From Thermosynechococcus sp. NK55a (GTDB taxonomy: Bacteria; Cyanobacteriota; Cyanobacteriia; Thermosynechococcales; Thermosynechococcaceae), in the NCBI RefSeq assembly GCF_000505665.1, contig NC_023033.1, forward strand, positions 1,178,001 through 1,242,000: a stretch of DNA of 64,000 bases, given 5' to 3'. Of the stretch, positions 35,538 through 45,098 are shown piece by piece. Position 1 is the first letter of the stretch. Each line of letters begins with the position of its first letter. The position numbers were made by a program, and so were the translations under genes. Under the pieces are notes generated by a model, which saw only the letters and a list, made by a program, of their open reading frames with translations, was not told the DNA's origin and ran no database searches.

Positions 35538-36197
35538 TTAGAGCAGGCCGCGATAGCGAATAAACGTCAGCACCGCCGCCCAGGACCCCAAGGCCACTTT
35601 CAGGGCAATGAGGATATTCAGCCAAGGAATCCAGCCACCACTGAGGAGTGTGCCAAACCGACCCGCAGGCAATGCCACCCCCATCAACAGGCTGGCGCCG
35701 CAGAGAATGAAAACAACCACGGAGATTTTTTCCCATGTGGCGGCATGAAAGCGACGATAAATGCTCTCTAACCACTCTGGGGCTGAGGTAATGGCCACAA
35801 GACCGATCGCCGTTCCACCAGCAACACCAGCGGCAAATCCACCCCCCGGACTCAGGTGTCCCCGCAAGGCTAACTCAATACACACAAGGGAGCAAATGGT
35901 GGCGCCAAATCTTGCTAAAACAATCGAAGGTTGATCATTGAAGCGGCTAACATGGCCAAGGGGTTTTTCATTACTGAGCAGATACTGTGCCCCCATGATG
36001 GCAAGGGTGAATACCAGCACTTCAAAAATGGTGTCGTACAGGCGATTGCGCAAAATGATGGCTGTGACTGCATTGGGAATTGCGCTCTCTGTGACTAGAG
36101 TCTCAACAATCCCGATAGCTGGTATCGCTGGAATGGTGGGAATCGTCAAAATTTTAAGCAGCAGCAGTAGCGCCGCAATTCCATAAAGCCAAATCAT
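35538..36197 (-). CDS. mrpB: Mrp antiporter subunit MrpB
   Basis: 219 residues. An N-terminal hydrophobic extension with two helices precedes the MrpB/MnhB domain: LYDTIFEVLVFTLAIMGAQYLLS and ELALRGHLSPGGGFAAGVAGGTA (the GHxxPGGGF signature, about 130-145). It is the last gene of a seven-gene Na+/H+ antiporter operon. The ATG overlaps the end of the preceding MrpA-like gene by 4 bp. Confidence 0.9.
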   Translation of the reverse strand: MIWLYGIAALLLLLKILTIPTIPAIPAIGIVETLVTESAIPNAVTAIILRNRLYDTIFEVLVFTLAIMGAQYLLSNEKPLGHVSRFNDQPSIVLARFGATICSLVCIELALRGHLSPGGGFAAGVAGGTAIGLVAITSAPEWLESIYRRFHAATWEKISVVVFILCGASLLMGVALPAGRFGTLLSGGWIPWLNILIALKVALGSWAAVLTFIRYRGLL

Positions 36198-36724
36198 GCG
36201 GCCGACTCCTCTTCACTGGGCAAGGGGTAGTATACAAGTTCTGTGAGAGTCGTGAGGTGGGGCTTGAGGATGGTGTAGAGGCGCGGTACACGAGTCATTG
36301 TTAGCAGTTGTGCCTTCTCCTCAGCACAAAGAGCGTGAATCTCGCGATCGCGGAGCGCTATTTGGAGTTGCTCAAACGTGGGATAAATGATTAATTCAAC
36401 ACGCAAATGATAGGGGGCAAGGGCTTCACGAATGGCTGCCAATAAGTGATCTAAACTATCGGTGGACAGGGACGAAGCTAAGATGCCCAATCGCAGCACC
36501 AAAGAAGAGCGTACTGCAACTGCGTAGAGCATAATTGAGAGCATCGTTCCCACCAGGGCTTCGGTTAGCGCCACATCGGCAGCTCCGAGAACAGCATAGA
36601 GAAGGGCAGCCACGGCACCAATAATGCCGCGAATCACAAGAGCATGGTAGGGATTCTCCTGGAAAACCAACATGAGAGCCGTTAGGGGCAAGAGGGCAGT
36701 GACCGCAATGAGCCAGCTATCCAT
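36194..36724 (-). CDS. Headless MrpA: DUF4040-type C-terminal domain only
   Basis: 176 residues. It matches only the C-terminal part of the large MrpA subunit: LMLVFQENPYHALVIRGIIG, AVLGAADVALTEALVGTMLSIMLYAVAV (the DUF4040 core), with a soluble tail (about 100-176). The 14-helix NuoL-like body of classical MrpA is absent. Cyanobacterial mrp operons are known to have such a reduced MrpA. It overlaps mrpB by 4 bp and mrpG by 8 bp. Confidence 0.85.
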   Translation of the reverse strand: MDSWLIAVTALLPLTALMLVFQENPYHALVIRGIIGAVAALLYAVLGAADVALTEALVGTMLSIMLYAVAVRSSLVLRLGILASSLSTDSLDHLLAAIREALAPYHLRVELIIYPTFEQLQIALRDREIHALCAEEKAQLLTMTRVPRLYTILKPHLTTLTELVYYPLPSEEESAA

Positions 36725-36998
36725 CAGTGTCCTCCCCTTGGGAGCAGTAGGCTAAAACGTAGCCCAGAATGGTATTCCAAAGGGCAAGGGAGATCAATGC
36801 CAAGACCAGAAGAGGCCATTCGCGGGGAATACGCAGTAACACCCCGATCATGATCGCCATCGAACCCAAGGTATCGGAGACTGACAAAAAATGCAGTTTA
36901 TAGAGGGGCGATCGCCGGCTCACCAGCGGCCAAGTTCCCCACAGCCAAAGAAAAAGACCAAAACTAATACAGGTATAACTGATCCACTGTAAAATCAC
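36717..36998 (-). CDS. mrpG: Mrp antiporter subunit MrpG
   Basis: 93 residues from GTG 36998. Three transmembrane helices and the MnhG pattern (SYTCISFGLFLWLWGTWPLV; LHFLSVSDTLGSMAIMIGVLL) are present. It is a small subunit of the Mrp complex. It starts 10 bp after the mrpF stop and overlaps the next gene by 8 bp. Confidence 0.88.
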   Translation of the reverse strand: MILQWISYTCISFGLFLWLWGTWPLVSRRSPLYKLHFLSVSDTLGSMAIMIGVLLRIPREWPLLVLALISLALWNTILGYVLAYCSQGEDTDG

Positions 36999-37008
36999 TG
37001 ACTCCTCC

Positions 37009-37269
37009 CTAAAGATTGGCTACATCCCGTAGTCGCCGCAGAATCTGTGCGAGGAGCATCAGGGCACCATTACCCACACTGAGAATGATTACGCCCACAA
37101 TGCCAATCATCCAATCATCCCGCTGCACCGACACTAGCAAAATCATCATCGCCGCCTTTGTGGCAATACTGGCAAAGGCCAACATCTTCGACCAGATGTG
37201 CTCCCCTTTCCAAGCAGCATAGAGGGGAATGCCCAGAATCAGCAGCATGATGACTAAAAAGGCCGTCAT
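37009..37269 (-). CDS. mrpF: Mrp antiporter subunit MrpF
   Basis: 86 residues, three hydrophobic helices. The pattern LILGIPLYAAWKGEHIWSKM and WMIGIVGVIILSVGNGALML fits the MnhF/PhaF family. ATG 37269 overlaps the mrpE stop by 4 bp, a sign of translational coupling. Confidence 0.85.
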   Translation of the reverse strand: MTAFLVIMLLILGIPLYAAWKGEHIWSKMLAFASIATKAAMMILLVSVQRDDWMIGIVGVIILSVGNGALMLLAQILRRLRDVANL

Positions 37270-37655
37270 TTTTCAGGTCGGCGCTCCACTAGTTGATGCA
37301 CTTCAAACCAGCCCTCCTCGTCGTAGCGCAGTACGATTGTCTTGGGGGTGAAGGTAATCGTAAAAATATCCAGAAAAATCAGACCAGGGGCACGGGTAGG
37401 ATCAACGGGTTCACGGAGGATCGCTTCATGGCGATGGGGACGCACTATCATTTCAATTGCCTCAAGGTAAGCCCGAGGAACAGCCATCGCCACTTTTCCT
37501 AGGGTACTGAGCCACTCTTGCAGTGTTGCCCCACCCCCCCGCCCTTGGGGCAGCAGGAGTGAAACCAGAATACCAATCACCAGATTGACCAGACCAAAGT
37601 CTGCCGTCAGTAGCAGCCAAATCGTCAGGCACAGGGCGACGTTCAAATAATTCAT
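37266..37655 (-). CDS. mrpE: Mrp antiporter subunit MrpE
   Basis: 129 residues from ATG 37655 (MNYLNVALCLTIWLLLTADF); the longer in-frame reading upstream lies inside mrpD and is discarded. Two N-terminal helices are followed by the soluble MnhE part with AYLEAIEMIVRPHRHE and DIFTITFTPKTIVLRYDEEG (TxTPGT-like region, here TFTPKT). It overlaps mrpD by 4 bp and mrpF by 4 bp. Confidence 0.88.
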   Translation of the reverse strand: MNYLNVALCLTIWLLLTADFGLVNLVIGILVSLLLPQGRGGGATLQEWLSTLGKVAMAVPRAYLEAIEMIVRPHRHEAILREPVDPTRAPGLIFLDIFTITFTPKTIVLRYDEEGWFEVHQLVERRPEK

Positions 37656-39076
37656 AGGGCTAACCCCACCAAGCCAAGTGACAGCAACAGCATCACCCCT
37701 AGAAGATGCTCTAGACGTTCCCAAGCCCCTCGCCAAGACGATTCCCAGCGCGAGACTCCCAAGGCCACCAGACCACACCCCACCAAGGGCGGCAAAAGGG
37801 CGCGTACCAAGCTCATGCCACTACTGTAGGCTTCCATGTAGCCCGCATTGGCCAGAAATAGCCCACCCAGGAGCACCACTGTGGCAGCGCCATAGCCTAT
37901 AGAGGTCTTGCTAGGATAGCGGGGCAAAAAGAGGAACTTGCTATAAATTGTGGCGGACAAAAAGCCAGCACCATAGAGGAGTCCTTGGTGCCACGGGTCA
38001 AGGTAACTCAATGTCAAGGCCTTAGCGGGGAAGCCAGCAAGGAAGGGCACACCGACAATGCCATAACCAGCAATCATCAGGGCGATCGCCACTAGGCGTG
38101 GCAAACCCTCCTGGCGTAATTCACTCAGACGATAGTGGCGCAGTTCCCCCACGCTTAAAAAAAGACTGGCCTTTGCCAAGCCGTGCATGAGGGCATACAA
38201 ACCCGCCGCTGGAGGGGCTATGACTATCCATCCCAGTTGGCCAAGGGTACTAAAGCTGAGCATCCGTCGTACATCATCGGCCACCAAGGCAAATATTGAG
38301 CCAAAAAAGATTGAGGCAAGAGCAAAAAGCCGCACAATATCAGCAACGTTACTATAAAGCAGACTGACGCGAACAAGGCTAAAAACTCCAGTATTTTCGA
38401 CAATACCGGCTAGGAGAGCAGCAACAAGAGGCGCAGCAACGACGTTAGTTTGGGGCAACCAAAGCCCACTGATGAAAATGGCGCCCTTTGCCAACAATCC
38501 CATCAAAATCAGAGCCACAGCCTCTGGCGGGGCTTGCATCAGGGCACGAAAGGCAAAGGTATGGTTTGTCTGATAAACCAGCGCTACCCCCATTAAATAA
38601 AAGAGCATGGCCACATTGCTCACCATCAGGTAGCGCAGGCCAATCCAGAGGGAGCGATCGCTGCGGGGATAGGCAATCAGCAGAAAGACGACAATCCCCA
38701 GCACCTCAATATTCACGTAAAGACTGAGGAAATCCGCTGAAATAAAGACGGTGTTGGCACAACCGTGGAGTAGACATAGCAGCACATAGAAGAACGCCTT
38801 GTGGCTCTCCTGCCATGTATATAACAGGGCTGCGCAAATGACGAGGGCAGTGGTGACAATAAAGTAACCACTAAGGGGGTCAATGCTCAGGGAAATGCCA
38901 AAACTATCGAGAAGAACAAAGGCAGTGTTGACTTGGTTGATGGTGATCCCTAAGCCGACACTGAGGGAAACAAGGGCGATCGCCAGCGTTAGACCCCGCG
39001 CCAAGGGGGGCAGCAGATAAAGGGTTAAGCCGCCCACGAAGGGCAACAAAATCCAAGCGATCGCCAGCTCCGTCAT
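37652..39076 (-). CDS. mrpD: Mrp antiporter subunit MrpD (NuoM/NuoN-like)
   Basis: 474 residues from ATG 39076 (a GTG two codons upstream is possible). About 14 transmembrane helices of the proton-pumping antiporter fold. The key region SADFLSLYVNIEVLGIVVFLL carries the conserved Glu of TM5, and MGLLAKGAIFISGLWLPQTN the Lys of TM7. LHGLAKASLFLSVGELRHY holds the TM8 His and Lys. With MrpC it forms the antiporter core. An AGGAAG Shine-Dalgarno lies 9 bp after the mrpC stop. MrpA's second antiporter module is missing from this operon. Confidence 0.92.
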   Translation of the reverse strand: MTELAIAWILLPFVGGLTLYLLPPLARGLTLAIALVSLSVGLGITINQVNTAFVLLDSFGISLSIDPLSGYFIVTTALVICAALLYTWQESHKAFFYVLLCLLHGCANTVFISADFLSLYVNIEVLGIVVFLLIAYPRSDRSLWIGLRYLMVSNVAMLFYLMGVALVYQTNHTFAFRALMQAPPEAVALILMGLLAKGAIFISGLWLPQTNVVAAPLVAALLAGIVENTGVFSLVRVSLLYSNVADIVRLFALASIFFGSIFALVADDVRRMLSFSTLGQLGWIVIAPPAAGLYALMHGLAKASLFLSVGELRHYRLSELRQEGLPRLVAIALMIAGYGIVGVPFLAGFPAKALTLSYLDPWHQGLLYGAGFLSATIYSKFLFLPRYPSKTSIGYGAATVVLLGGLFLANAGYMEAYSSGMSLVRALLPPLVGCGLVALGVSRWESSWRGAWERLEHLLGVMLLLSLGLVGLAL

Positions 39077-39085
39077 TGACACTTC

Positions 39086-39427
39086 CTACAAATACTTTTG
39101 ATCAATTTCTGGGGTTTCTAAAGTCGGGTTATCCCGCGCTAGCTTCATTGCCGCTACTAGCATCAGCGTTTGAATCGACAGGCCAATCACAATCGCGGTC
39201 AAAATTACGGCTTGGGGCACCGGATCCGCATAGGCAGTATCAAAGACACCTCCCCGGGCAATGGGCGTGACCAGACCACTGTGGGTGGCAATGACCACAA
39301 ACAAAGCCACTATTCCAGTGCCCATGACATCCATCGTCACAATCTTCATCAGCAGGTTTTTCTTGACAATCGTTCCCAGAAACCCGACCAGGATAGTGAC
39401 AAAAACACTTGCTTCCAAGAAAATCAT
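39086..39427 (-). CDS. mrpC: Mrp antiporter subunit MrpC (NuoK-like)
   Basis: 113 residues from ATG 39427 (MIFLEASVFVTILVGFLGTI); an upstream in-frame reading to 39529 adds an unlikely Cys/Gly-rich leader. Three helices with NLLMKIVTMDVMGTGIVALFVV and AVILTAIVIGLSIQTLMLVAAM, where the conserved Glu of NuoK is partly replaced. First gene of the operon; its promoter should lie in the 39428-39751 region shared with ndhD. Confidence 0.88.
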   Translation of the reverse strand: MIFLEASVFVTILVGFLGTIVKKNLLMKIVTMDVMGTGIVALFVVIATHSGLVTPIARGGVFDTAYADPVPQAVILTAIVIGLSIQTLMLVAAMKLARDNPTLETPEIDQKYL

Positions 39428-39751
39428 CAGACCCAACCCGCAGACACCGTAGTATTTGGAACAAACTGTAGCATTCTGTTTTCCCGTTGCACCTCCCCCT
39501 TTGTCGTAGAACTGCACCGCTGTAGCCAAGGGTTAGGAACCTAATGAGGAACATTAAGGCCGCCAACCTCCATCTTAACTTTATTTATATCAATATTAAT
39601 TCTTTATTGAATAGACTTTTATCAATAGTATTGTCGCAAACTTTATAATTTAGAAAAATGCTTAACAATTTGCAACATTCCGCAAATAGGTATATATTCT
39701 TACTCAGATACTTGAACAGATTACTGGACTCGTCCCTTGGGGGGTTGTCTG
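39428..39751. promoter_or_regulatory. 324-bp divergent region between the mrp operon and ndhD
   Basis: The right half, from about 39570, is A/T-rich and contains TATATATTCT near 39692, a plausible -10 area for ndhD. No -35 partner is certain. It should also carry the mrpC promoter on the reverse strand. No gene was found in it. Confidence 0.45.
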
Positions 39752-41353
39752 ATGAATGTCCAATTTCCTTGGCTGACTGTACTGACACTGCTGCCTTTAG
39801 TGGCAGCCTTTTTCATTCCCGTGTTGCCCGACCGTGAGGGGAAGACAGTCCGCTGGTATGCCCTAGCGATCGCACTCCTCGAATTTGGCCTTTCGGCAAT
39901 GGTTTTCTGGCAGCATTACAATGCCCAATCCGCCCAGTTCCAAATGGTGGAAATCCTGCCTTGGCTGCCGCAAATCGGCCTGAACTGGTCCCTAGCGGTT
40001 GATGGCCTTGCGGTCCCCCTCATTTTGCTGACGGGTCTGGTCAACACACTGGCAATCTTTGCGGCTTGGCAAGTAAAGCAGAAGCCGCGTTTATTTTATT
40101 TCCTGATGTTGGCGCTCTACAGTGCCCAAATTGGCGTCTTTGCGGCCCAAGATCTCATCCTCTTCTTCCTGATTTGGGAATTGGAACTGGTGCCCGTCTA
40201 TCTGCTGATTTCCATCTGGGGAGGTGCCAAACGCCAATACGCCGCTACAAAATTTATCCTCTACACTGCCGTTGGTTCCCTCTTTATCCTCATTGCCGGC
40301 CTAGGGATGGCCTTCTATGGCGGTGACTTTACCCTCGACATGGCGGCCCTAGGGCTCAAAAACTACCCCTTGGCCCTCGAACTCCTTGCCTATGCTGGCT
40401 TCCTCATTGCCTTTGGTGTCAAGCTGCCCATTTTTCCACTGCACACTTGGTTACCCGATGCCCATGGTGAAGCTTCGGCTCCGGTCTCAATGGTGCTAGC
40501 GGGCGTGCTCCTGAAAATGGGGGGCTATGGTCTCATTCGCTTTAACCTGCAAATGCTCCCGGATGCTCACATTTACTTTGCCCCTGTCCTGATTGCCCTT
40601 GGGGTCGTGAATATTGTCTATGGTGCCCTGACCGCCTTTGGCCAAGAAAACCTGAAGCGGCGACTGGCTTACTCCTCCATTTCCCACATGGGCTTTGTGC
40701 TGCTGGGCATTGGCGCCCTCAATGGCATTGGCCTCAATGGGGCGATGTTGCAAATGCTCTCCCACGGTCTGATTGCGGCGGTTCTCTTCTTCTTGGCTGG
40801 GGTGACCTATGATCGCACCCACACACTGGCTATGGAAAAAATGAGTGGGATTGCCCAATCCATGCCAAAAACCTTTGCCCTCTTTACCGCTGGCGCTATG
40901 GCCTCATTGGCTCTGCCCGGTATGAGTGGCTTTGTCAGTGAACTCACTGTCTTTTTGGGCTTGACCAACAGTGACGCCTACTCCACAACCTTCAAAGTGG
41001 GGGTGATGTTCCTCGCTGCCGTAGGGGTGATTATTACGCCCGTCTATCTGCTCTCGATGGTGCGCCGGGTCTTTACGGGCAAACAAGCGGGCGATATGTT
41101 TGACAAGCTGCTTTTGGACATCAATCCTCGTGAAACCTTCATTGCCCTATCCCTCCTGGTGCCGATTATTGCTGTGGGGATGTATCCCAAAGTGGCTACC
41201 CAAACCTACGATGTGACGACGACGGCGATCGCCAGCCATGTCCATGCGGCTCTGCCTGCTGTGGCGCAGCACCATCTGCCCCTCTATGCCCAACTCACCC
41301 AATCTGCCCCCCGCCCCTTCAGTGAAACAACAGTTGCCGACAATACCCTCTAG
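39752..41353 (+). CDS. ndhD: NDH-1 subunit 4 (NdhD)
   Basis: 533 residues from ATG 39752, with about 14 transmembrane helices. Proton-channel motifs: [24 protein letters not shown] (TM5 Glu, about 138-144), [24 protein letters not shown] (TM7 Lys), [19 protein letters not shown] and [17 protein letters not shown] (His). The [11 protein letters not shown]-type block marks NuoM. It is a membrane-arm subunit of the photosynthetic complex I used in respiration and cyclic electron flow. Length and sequence fit the NdhD1/NdhD2 class rather than the CO2-uptake NdhD3/D4, but I cannot separate D1 from D2. It is monocistronic as far as can be seen. Confidence 0.94.
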   Translation: MNVQFPWLTVLTLLPLVAAFFIPVLPDREGKTVRWYALAIALLEFGLSAMVFWQHYNAQSAQFQMVEILPWLPQIGLNWSLAVDGLAVPLILLTGLVNTLAIFAAWQVKQKPRLFYFLMLALYSAQIGVFAAQDLILFFLIWELELVPVYLLISIWGGAKRQYAATKFILYTAVGSLFILIAGLGMAFYGGDFTLDMAALGLKNYPLALELLAYAGFLIAFGVKLPIFPLHTWLPDAHGEASAPVSMVLAGVLLKMGGYGLIRFNLQMLPDAHIYFAPVLIALGVVNIVYGALTAFGQENLKRRLAYSSISHMGFVLLGIGALNGIGLNGAMLQMLSHGLIAAVLFFLAGVTYDRTHTLAMEKMSGIAQSMPKTFALFTAGAMASLALPGMSGFVSELTVFLGLTNSDAYSTTFKVGVMFLAAVGVIITPVYLLSMVRRVFTGKQAGDMFDKLLLDINPRETFIALSLLVPIIAVGMYPKVATQTYDVTTTAIASHVHAALPAVAQHHLPLYAQLTQSAPRPFSETTVADNTL

Positions 41354-41486
41354 GGGTTCGAGGTGGGGATGCCCCTTCTCCAACTGGCAGTCTTGGGCAT
41401 TCATTGCTAGAGTGGAGTAACGGCATTCCTGCCCTCGGGCAGATTGCATAAACTGAAGACGGTGATTCAATTTCAATAAAGGCTCT

Positions 41487-41714
41487 ATGAGTAATCTCGA
41501 GAAACAAATCGAACAAGCCCGCGAGGAAGCCCACAAAATCTGTGACACCGAAGGGGCAACCTCTGGACAGTGTGCCGCCGCCTGGGATGCCCTTGAGGAG
41601 CTACAAGCGGAAGCTGCCCACCAACGGGCTGAGCAGCAGGATCACAAAACCTCCTTCCAGCAGTACTGTGATGACAACCCTGATGCTGCTGAGTGTCGCA
41701 TTTACGACGACTAA
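41487..41714 (+). CDS. cp12: Calvin-cycle regulator CP12
   Basis: 75 residues, the classic CP12 length. The N-terminal Cys pair is in ICDTEGATSGQCAAAWDALEEL, with the central AWDALEEL motif. The C-terminal pair is in YCDDNPDAAECRIYDD, which binds GAPDH. In the dark the disulfides form and CP12 links GAPDH and phosphoribulokinase into an inactive complex; thioredoxin reverses this. It sits 133 bp after ndhD, with a CTGCCC/GGGCAG inverted repeat at 41429-41442 in its leader. Confidence 0.97.
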   Translation: MSNLEKQIEQAREEAHKICDTEGATSGQCAAAWDALEELQAEAAHQRAEQQDHKTSFQQYCDDNPDAAECRIYDD

Positions 41715-41725
41715 GGGTTGAGGGT

Positions 41726-42583
41726 GTGAGTCGCTGGCAACAGTTGTGGGATCAATTTGCCGCAGCGACGGGTCGGCGGCTCCATGGGGGTAAAGCCCTG
41801 GCGGTGGGAGGCGGCAGTATCAACACCACCTATGTGTGGCAACATCCGGAGCAAACCCTCTTTGTTAAATTTAATCGCCCTGAACGGCAGGCTATGTTTG
41901 CTGCTGAAGCCAATGCCCTGGGGGCGATCGCTAAGGTTCAAACGATTCGCGTTCCCCTTCCCCTGCTCTGGGGGGTAGTTGAGGACGCCAGTTTTTTAGT
42001 TTTGGAATACTTGCCCCTCACCCAGGCTGGGGATTGGTGGCAGATGGGGGTAAAGCTGGCACAGTTGCACCTTAAGGGCACCGGCGATCGCTACGGCTGG
42101 TCAGAAAACAACACCATTGGTGCCACCCCTCAAATGAACCCTTGGTCAGACAACTGGGGGGAGTTTTTCCGCGATGCTCGGCTGCGTTATCAGTTTGATC
42201 TGGCTCGCCGTCGGGGTGGATACTTTCCCAAGGCGGAGAAGCTTCTCGCAGTGATTCCAGAACTCCTAAACCATGAGCCAACCCCCACCTTGGTGCACGG
42301 CGATCTTTGGTCAGGCAATGCCGCCTTTTGCTCTACGGGGGAACCCGTGATTTTTGACCCCGCTAGTTATTATGGCGATCGCGAAGTAGATTTGGCCATG
42401 AGTGAACTTTTTGGTGGCTTTCCGGCTGCCTTTTATGAGGGCTATAACGCCACCTATCCCCTAACAGCGGGCTATGAGCAACGGAAAACCATCTACAACC
42501 TGTACCACATTCTTAATCACTTTAACCTCTTCGGCGGCAGCTACGCTGCCCAAGCCCAGTCCATGATCGAGCAGATCCTTTAA
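41726..42583 (+). CDS. Fructosamine-kinase family protein
   Basis: 285 residues from GTG 41726. The protein-kinase-like fold shows a nucleotide loop VGGGSINTTYVW, Lys in TLFVKFNRPERQ, and the phosphotransfer loop LVHGDLWSGNAAF (catalytic Asp, about 197), then VIFDPASYYGDREVDLAM. Family members phosphorylate ketoamines (fructosamines or ribulosamines) on glycated proteins so they can break down. It starts 11 bp after the cp12 stop, so it is likely on the same transcript. Confidence 0.9.
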   Translation: MSRWQQLWDQFAAATGRRLHGGKALAVGGGSINTTYVWQHPEQTLFVKFNRPERQAMFAAEANALGAIAKVQTIRVPLPLLWGVVEDASFLVLEYLPLTQAGDWWQMGVKLAQLHLKGTGDRYGWSENNTIGATPQMNPWSDNWGEFFRDARLRYQFDLARRRGGYFPKAEKLLAVIPELLNHEPTPTLVHGDLWSGNAAFCSTGEPVIFDPASYYGDREVDLAMSELFGGFPAAFYEGYNATYPLTAGYEQRKTIYNLYHILNHFNLFGGSYAAQAQSMIEQIL

Positions 42584-42715
42584 CCGGAAGCAACCCTGTG
42601 GAACAGAACGTTGCCCAAAGCACTCTAAGAGCAAACAGTGACCGCTAACCTCACATCGCTGTAGTATCGTGGAGTGCATGGCTTTAGTTTTTGAGTGTTT
42701 GCGAGATTCCTTCCT

Positions 42716-43363
42716 ATGTCCGATGGCAAAGTGCCACCCACAAATGCTTCAGCCCCTAAATCAGGGATAGCCAAAACAAAAGGGGCCACAGAACCCTGGT
42801 GGCTAGAGATGGCTAAAACCTTAGGACTGGCGGCTGCCCTTGCCTTTGGCATTCGCACATTTGTGGCCGAGGCGCGTTATATCCCCACCGGGTCCATGGA
42901 GAACACCCTCCTGATCAACGATCGCCTGATTATTGAAAAAATCAGCTACTATTTCCATGCCCCCCATCGTGGCGACATTATTGTGTTTAATCCAACCCCC
43001 ACGCTTCAGCAGGCGGGCTTTCGTGATGCCTTTATCAAACGGGTGGTGGGCTTACCGGGCGATCGCGTAGAACTGCGCCAAGGACGCGTCTATGTCAACA
43101 ATCAACCGCTGCCCGAACCCTATCTTGCGCCCTCAACCTTTACTTCAGTGGATACCTGTGCTGGTATGCAGCCCTACCTTGCTCAACCCCAAGTGATTCC
43201 TGCCAACAGTTACTTGGTGTTGGGGGATAACCGCAATAACAGCTTTGATGGCCGCTGCTGGGGAGTCGTACCCCGCAGTTACATTATTGGCCGTGCTGCG
43301 ATTCGCTTTTGGCCCCCCAATCGCTGGGGGCTGATTACCGATCCCAAGGAACCCCAACGGTGA
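42716..43363 (+). CDS. lepB: Signal peptidase I
   Basis: 215 residues from ATG 42716; an in-frame GTG at 42695 would add seven residues. One N-terminal transmembrane helix ([20 protein letters not shown]) precedes the catalytic Ser in [15 protein letters not shown] (about 60), with Lys in [17 protein letters not shown] (about 103). The C-terminal [25 protein letters not shown] box is canonical. It cleaves signal peptides on the periplasmic or lumenal face. Its stop overlaps the GTG start of the next gene. Confidence 0.96.
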   Translation: MSDGKVPPTNASAPKSGIAKTKGATEPWWLEMAKTLGLAAALAFGIRTFVAEARYIPTGSMENTLLINDRLIIEKISYYFHAPHRGDIIVFNPTPTLQQAGFRDAFIKRVVGLPGDRVELRQGRVYVNNQPLPEPYLAPSTFTSVDTCAGMQPYLAQPQVIPANSYLVLGDNRNNSFDGRCWGVVPRSYIIGRAAIRFWPPNRWGLITDPKEPQR

Positions 43364-45098
43364 GGCAAACCCTCCATACCGCGGTGCTCGTCGTTGGCGG
43401 TGGGACAGGGGGAGTCGCTGCTGCCCTAACGGCGGCTCGAATGGGGGTTCAAACAGTGCTGGTCAGTGAAACCCCTTGGCTAGGGGGCATGCTCACCAGT
43501 GCCGGGGTAGCGGCCCCCGATGGCAATGAACTCATGGCGTGGCAAACAGGGCTGTGGGGCAAGTTTCTACGGGCGATCGCCCACCGCCAGCCAGGGGGTT
43601 TGGATCATGCTTGGGTGAGTTTTTTACCTTTGAGCCCAAGGTTGCCGCTGATCTGTTTGCCGAGTGGGTCAAGGCAACCCCAAACTTGGTTTGGATGGTC
43701 GGTGAAGTTCCCCAAGCGGTCTTGCGCCAGGGCGATCGCATCTGCGGTGTGGAATTCACTACTCTGACGATCCATGCCCAAATCACCATTGACGCCACGG
43801 AACTTGGTGATCTCCTGGCCTTAGGGGAGATTCCCCATCGTTGGGGCTGGGAGTGGCAAACAGACACCCAAGAACCCTCAGCGCCGCCAGCACCCACCCC
43901 TCTAACCGAAGCCTACCCTATTCAAGCCCCCACATGGGTTGTGGTTCTACAGGACTATGGTGAGGGTGCCACTGCCCCGGAGATTCCCCCTTCCCCCCTT
44001 TGGGATGAACGCAAGTTTGACGGGGCTTGGGCAGGCTACGACCCACAGCACTTCCTTAACTATGGCCGTTTGCCGGGGAACCGCTTTATGCTCAACTGGC
44101 CGCACCACGGGAATGACTACGGTGTTGGCCTCCAGCGGTTGGTTGGCTCTGCCCAAGAGCGAAAAGCCTTTTGTCAAGAGGCCCGCTGGCATGCTCAGGA
44201 TTTTGCCTGCTATATCCAACGCCACTTGGGTCGTCGCTATGGTTTAGCGGAGGAAACTTTTCCAAGATTCCCTGGCCAGCTAGGAGGTGGTGCCTATGCT
44301 CTCCATCCCTACTACCGCGAAAGTCGTCGCCTAATTGGCCTCACTACAATTCAAGAGCAGGATATTCTCCCCAGTGCCCCACCGCCCATTGATGCCCAAG
44401 GTCACTACACTGGTATTGCCATCGGCAACTACCCGAACGATCACCACTATCCAGCAATGGAACTCCCCTTGATGCCTAAGGCCATCCGCTGGGGTGGTCG
44501 TTGGACAGGGACGCCCTTTGTGATTCCCTATACCGCTCTGATCCCGCAGCGGGTGGAGGGCTTTTTAGTGGCGGAAAAAAACATCTCCGTGACCCATATT
44601 GCCAATGGTGCCACCCGCTTGCAACCGCTGGTGATGGGCATTGGGCAGGGAGCAGGGTGGCTAGCTGCCACTGCTGTTCGCCAAGGCAAATCTCTGCACC
44701 AATTGGTGGACACCCTTGATCTAAAGTCCATGATTCAGCGGTGCCGGCAGGCTATTTTTCCTTTCTTTAATCTGCCACCCCAACACCCTGAATGGGAAAA
44801 GTGGCAACTGCGGGCATTGGAGACCTTTGATCCGTCCCTAGCGCAGCCGGTGGCGGTGGCGATCGCTCAACCAACCCCGATGACCAAGAGCGTAGGAATG
44901 CAAACCGTCACGGGCGAATTTCTAAAATTGGGGGAGCAGACCTATCAACTGCGCACGGATCAACAGTCTTGGCCTTTGGTGACCCTCCACCCCACAGTGA
45001 ATGATTGGCTGCAAACCTATAGAAATGGGCAACCGATCACCGTCACGGGCTTTATCAACCCCTATGCCCCTTGGATACGGGTAGAGCACCTCGCCTAA
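43360..45098 (+). pseudogene. FAD-dependent oxidoreductase split by a one-base frameshift
   Basis: From GTG 43360 the frame reads [18 protein letters not shown], a Rossmann FAD-binding motif, to LDHAWVSF. At the T6 run 43620-43625 one missing T shifts the frame. The remaining 490 or so residues ([16 protein letters not shown] through GYDPQHFLNYG, GQLGGGAYALHPYYRESRR and EKNISVTHIANGATR) continue in the next frame to TAA 45098. With one T restored, a single protein of about 580 residues results, matching the FAD-dependent oxidoreductase (PF12831-like) family. It may be a sequencing error, so function is possible. Confidence 0.85.

Noticed and set aside
39585-39788. 67-codon reverse-strand frame in the mrp-ndhD gap
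   Set aside because: It runs into the ndhD start, has A/T-driven composition and no ribosome site.
41429-41442. Terminator or riboswitch upstream of cp12
   Set aside because: The hairpin has a 2-base loop and no T tract, and no larger conserved fold is visible.
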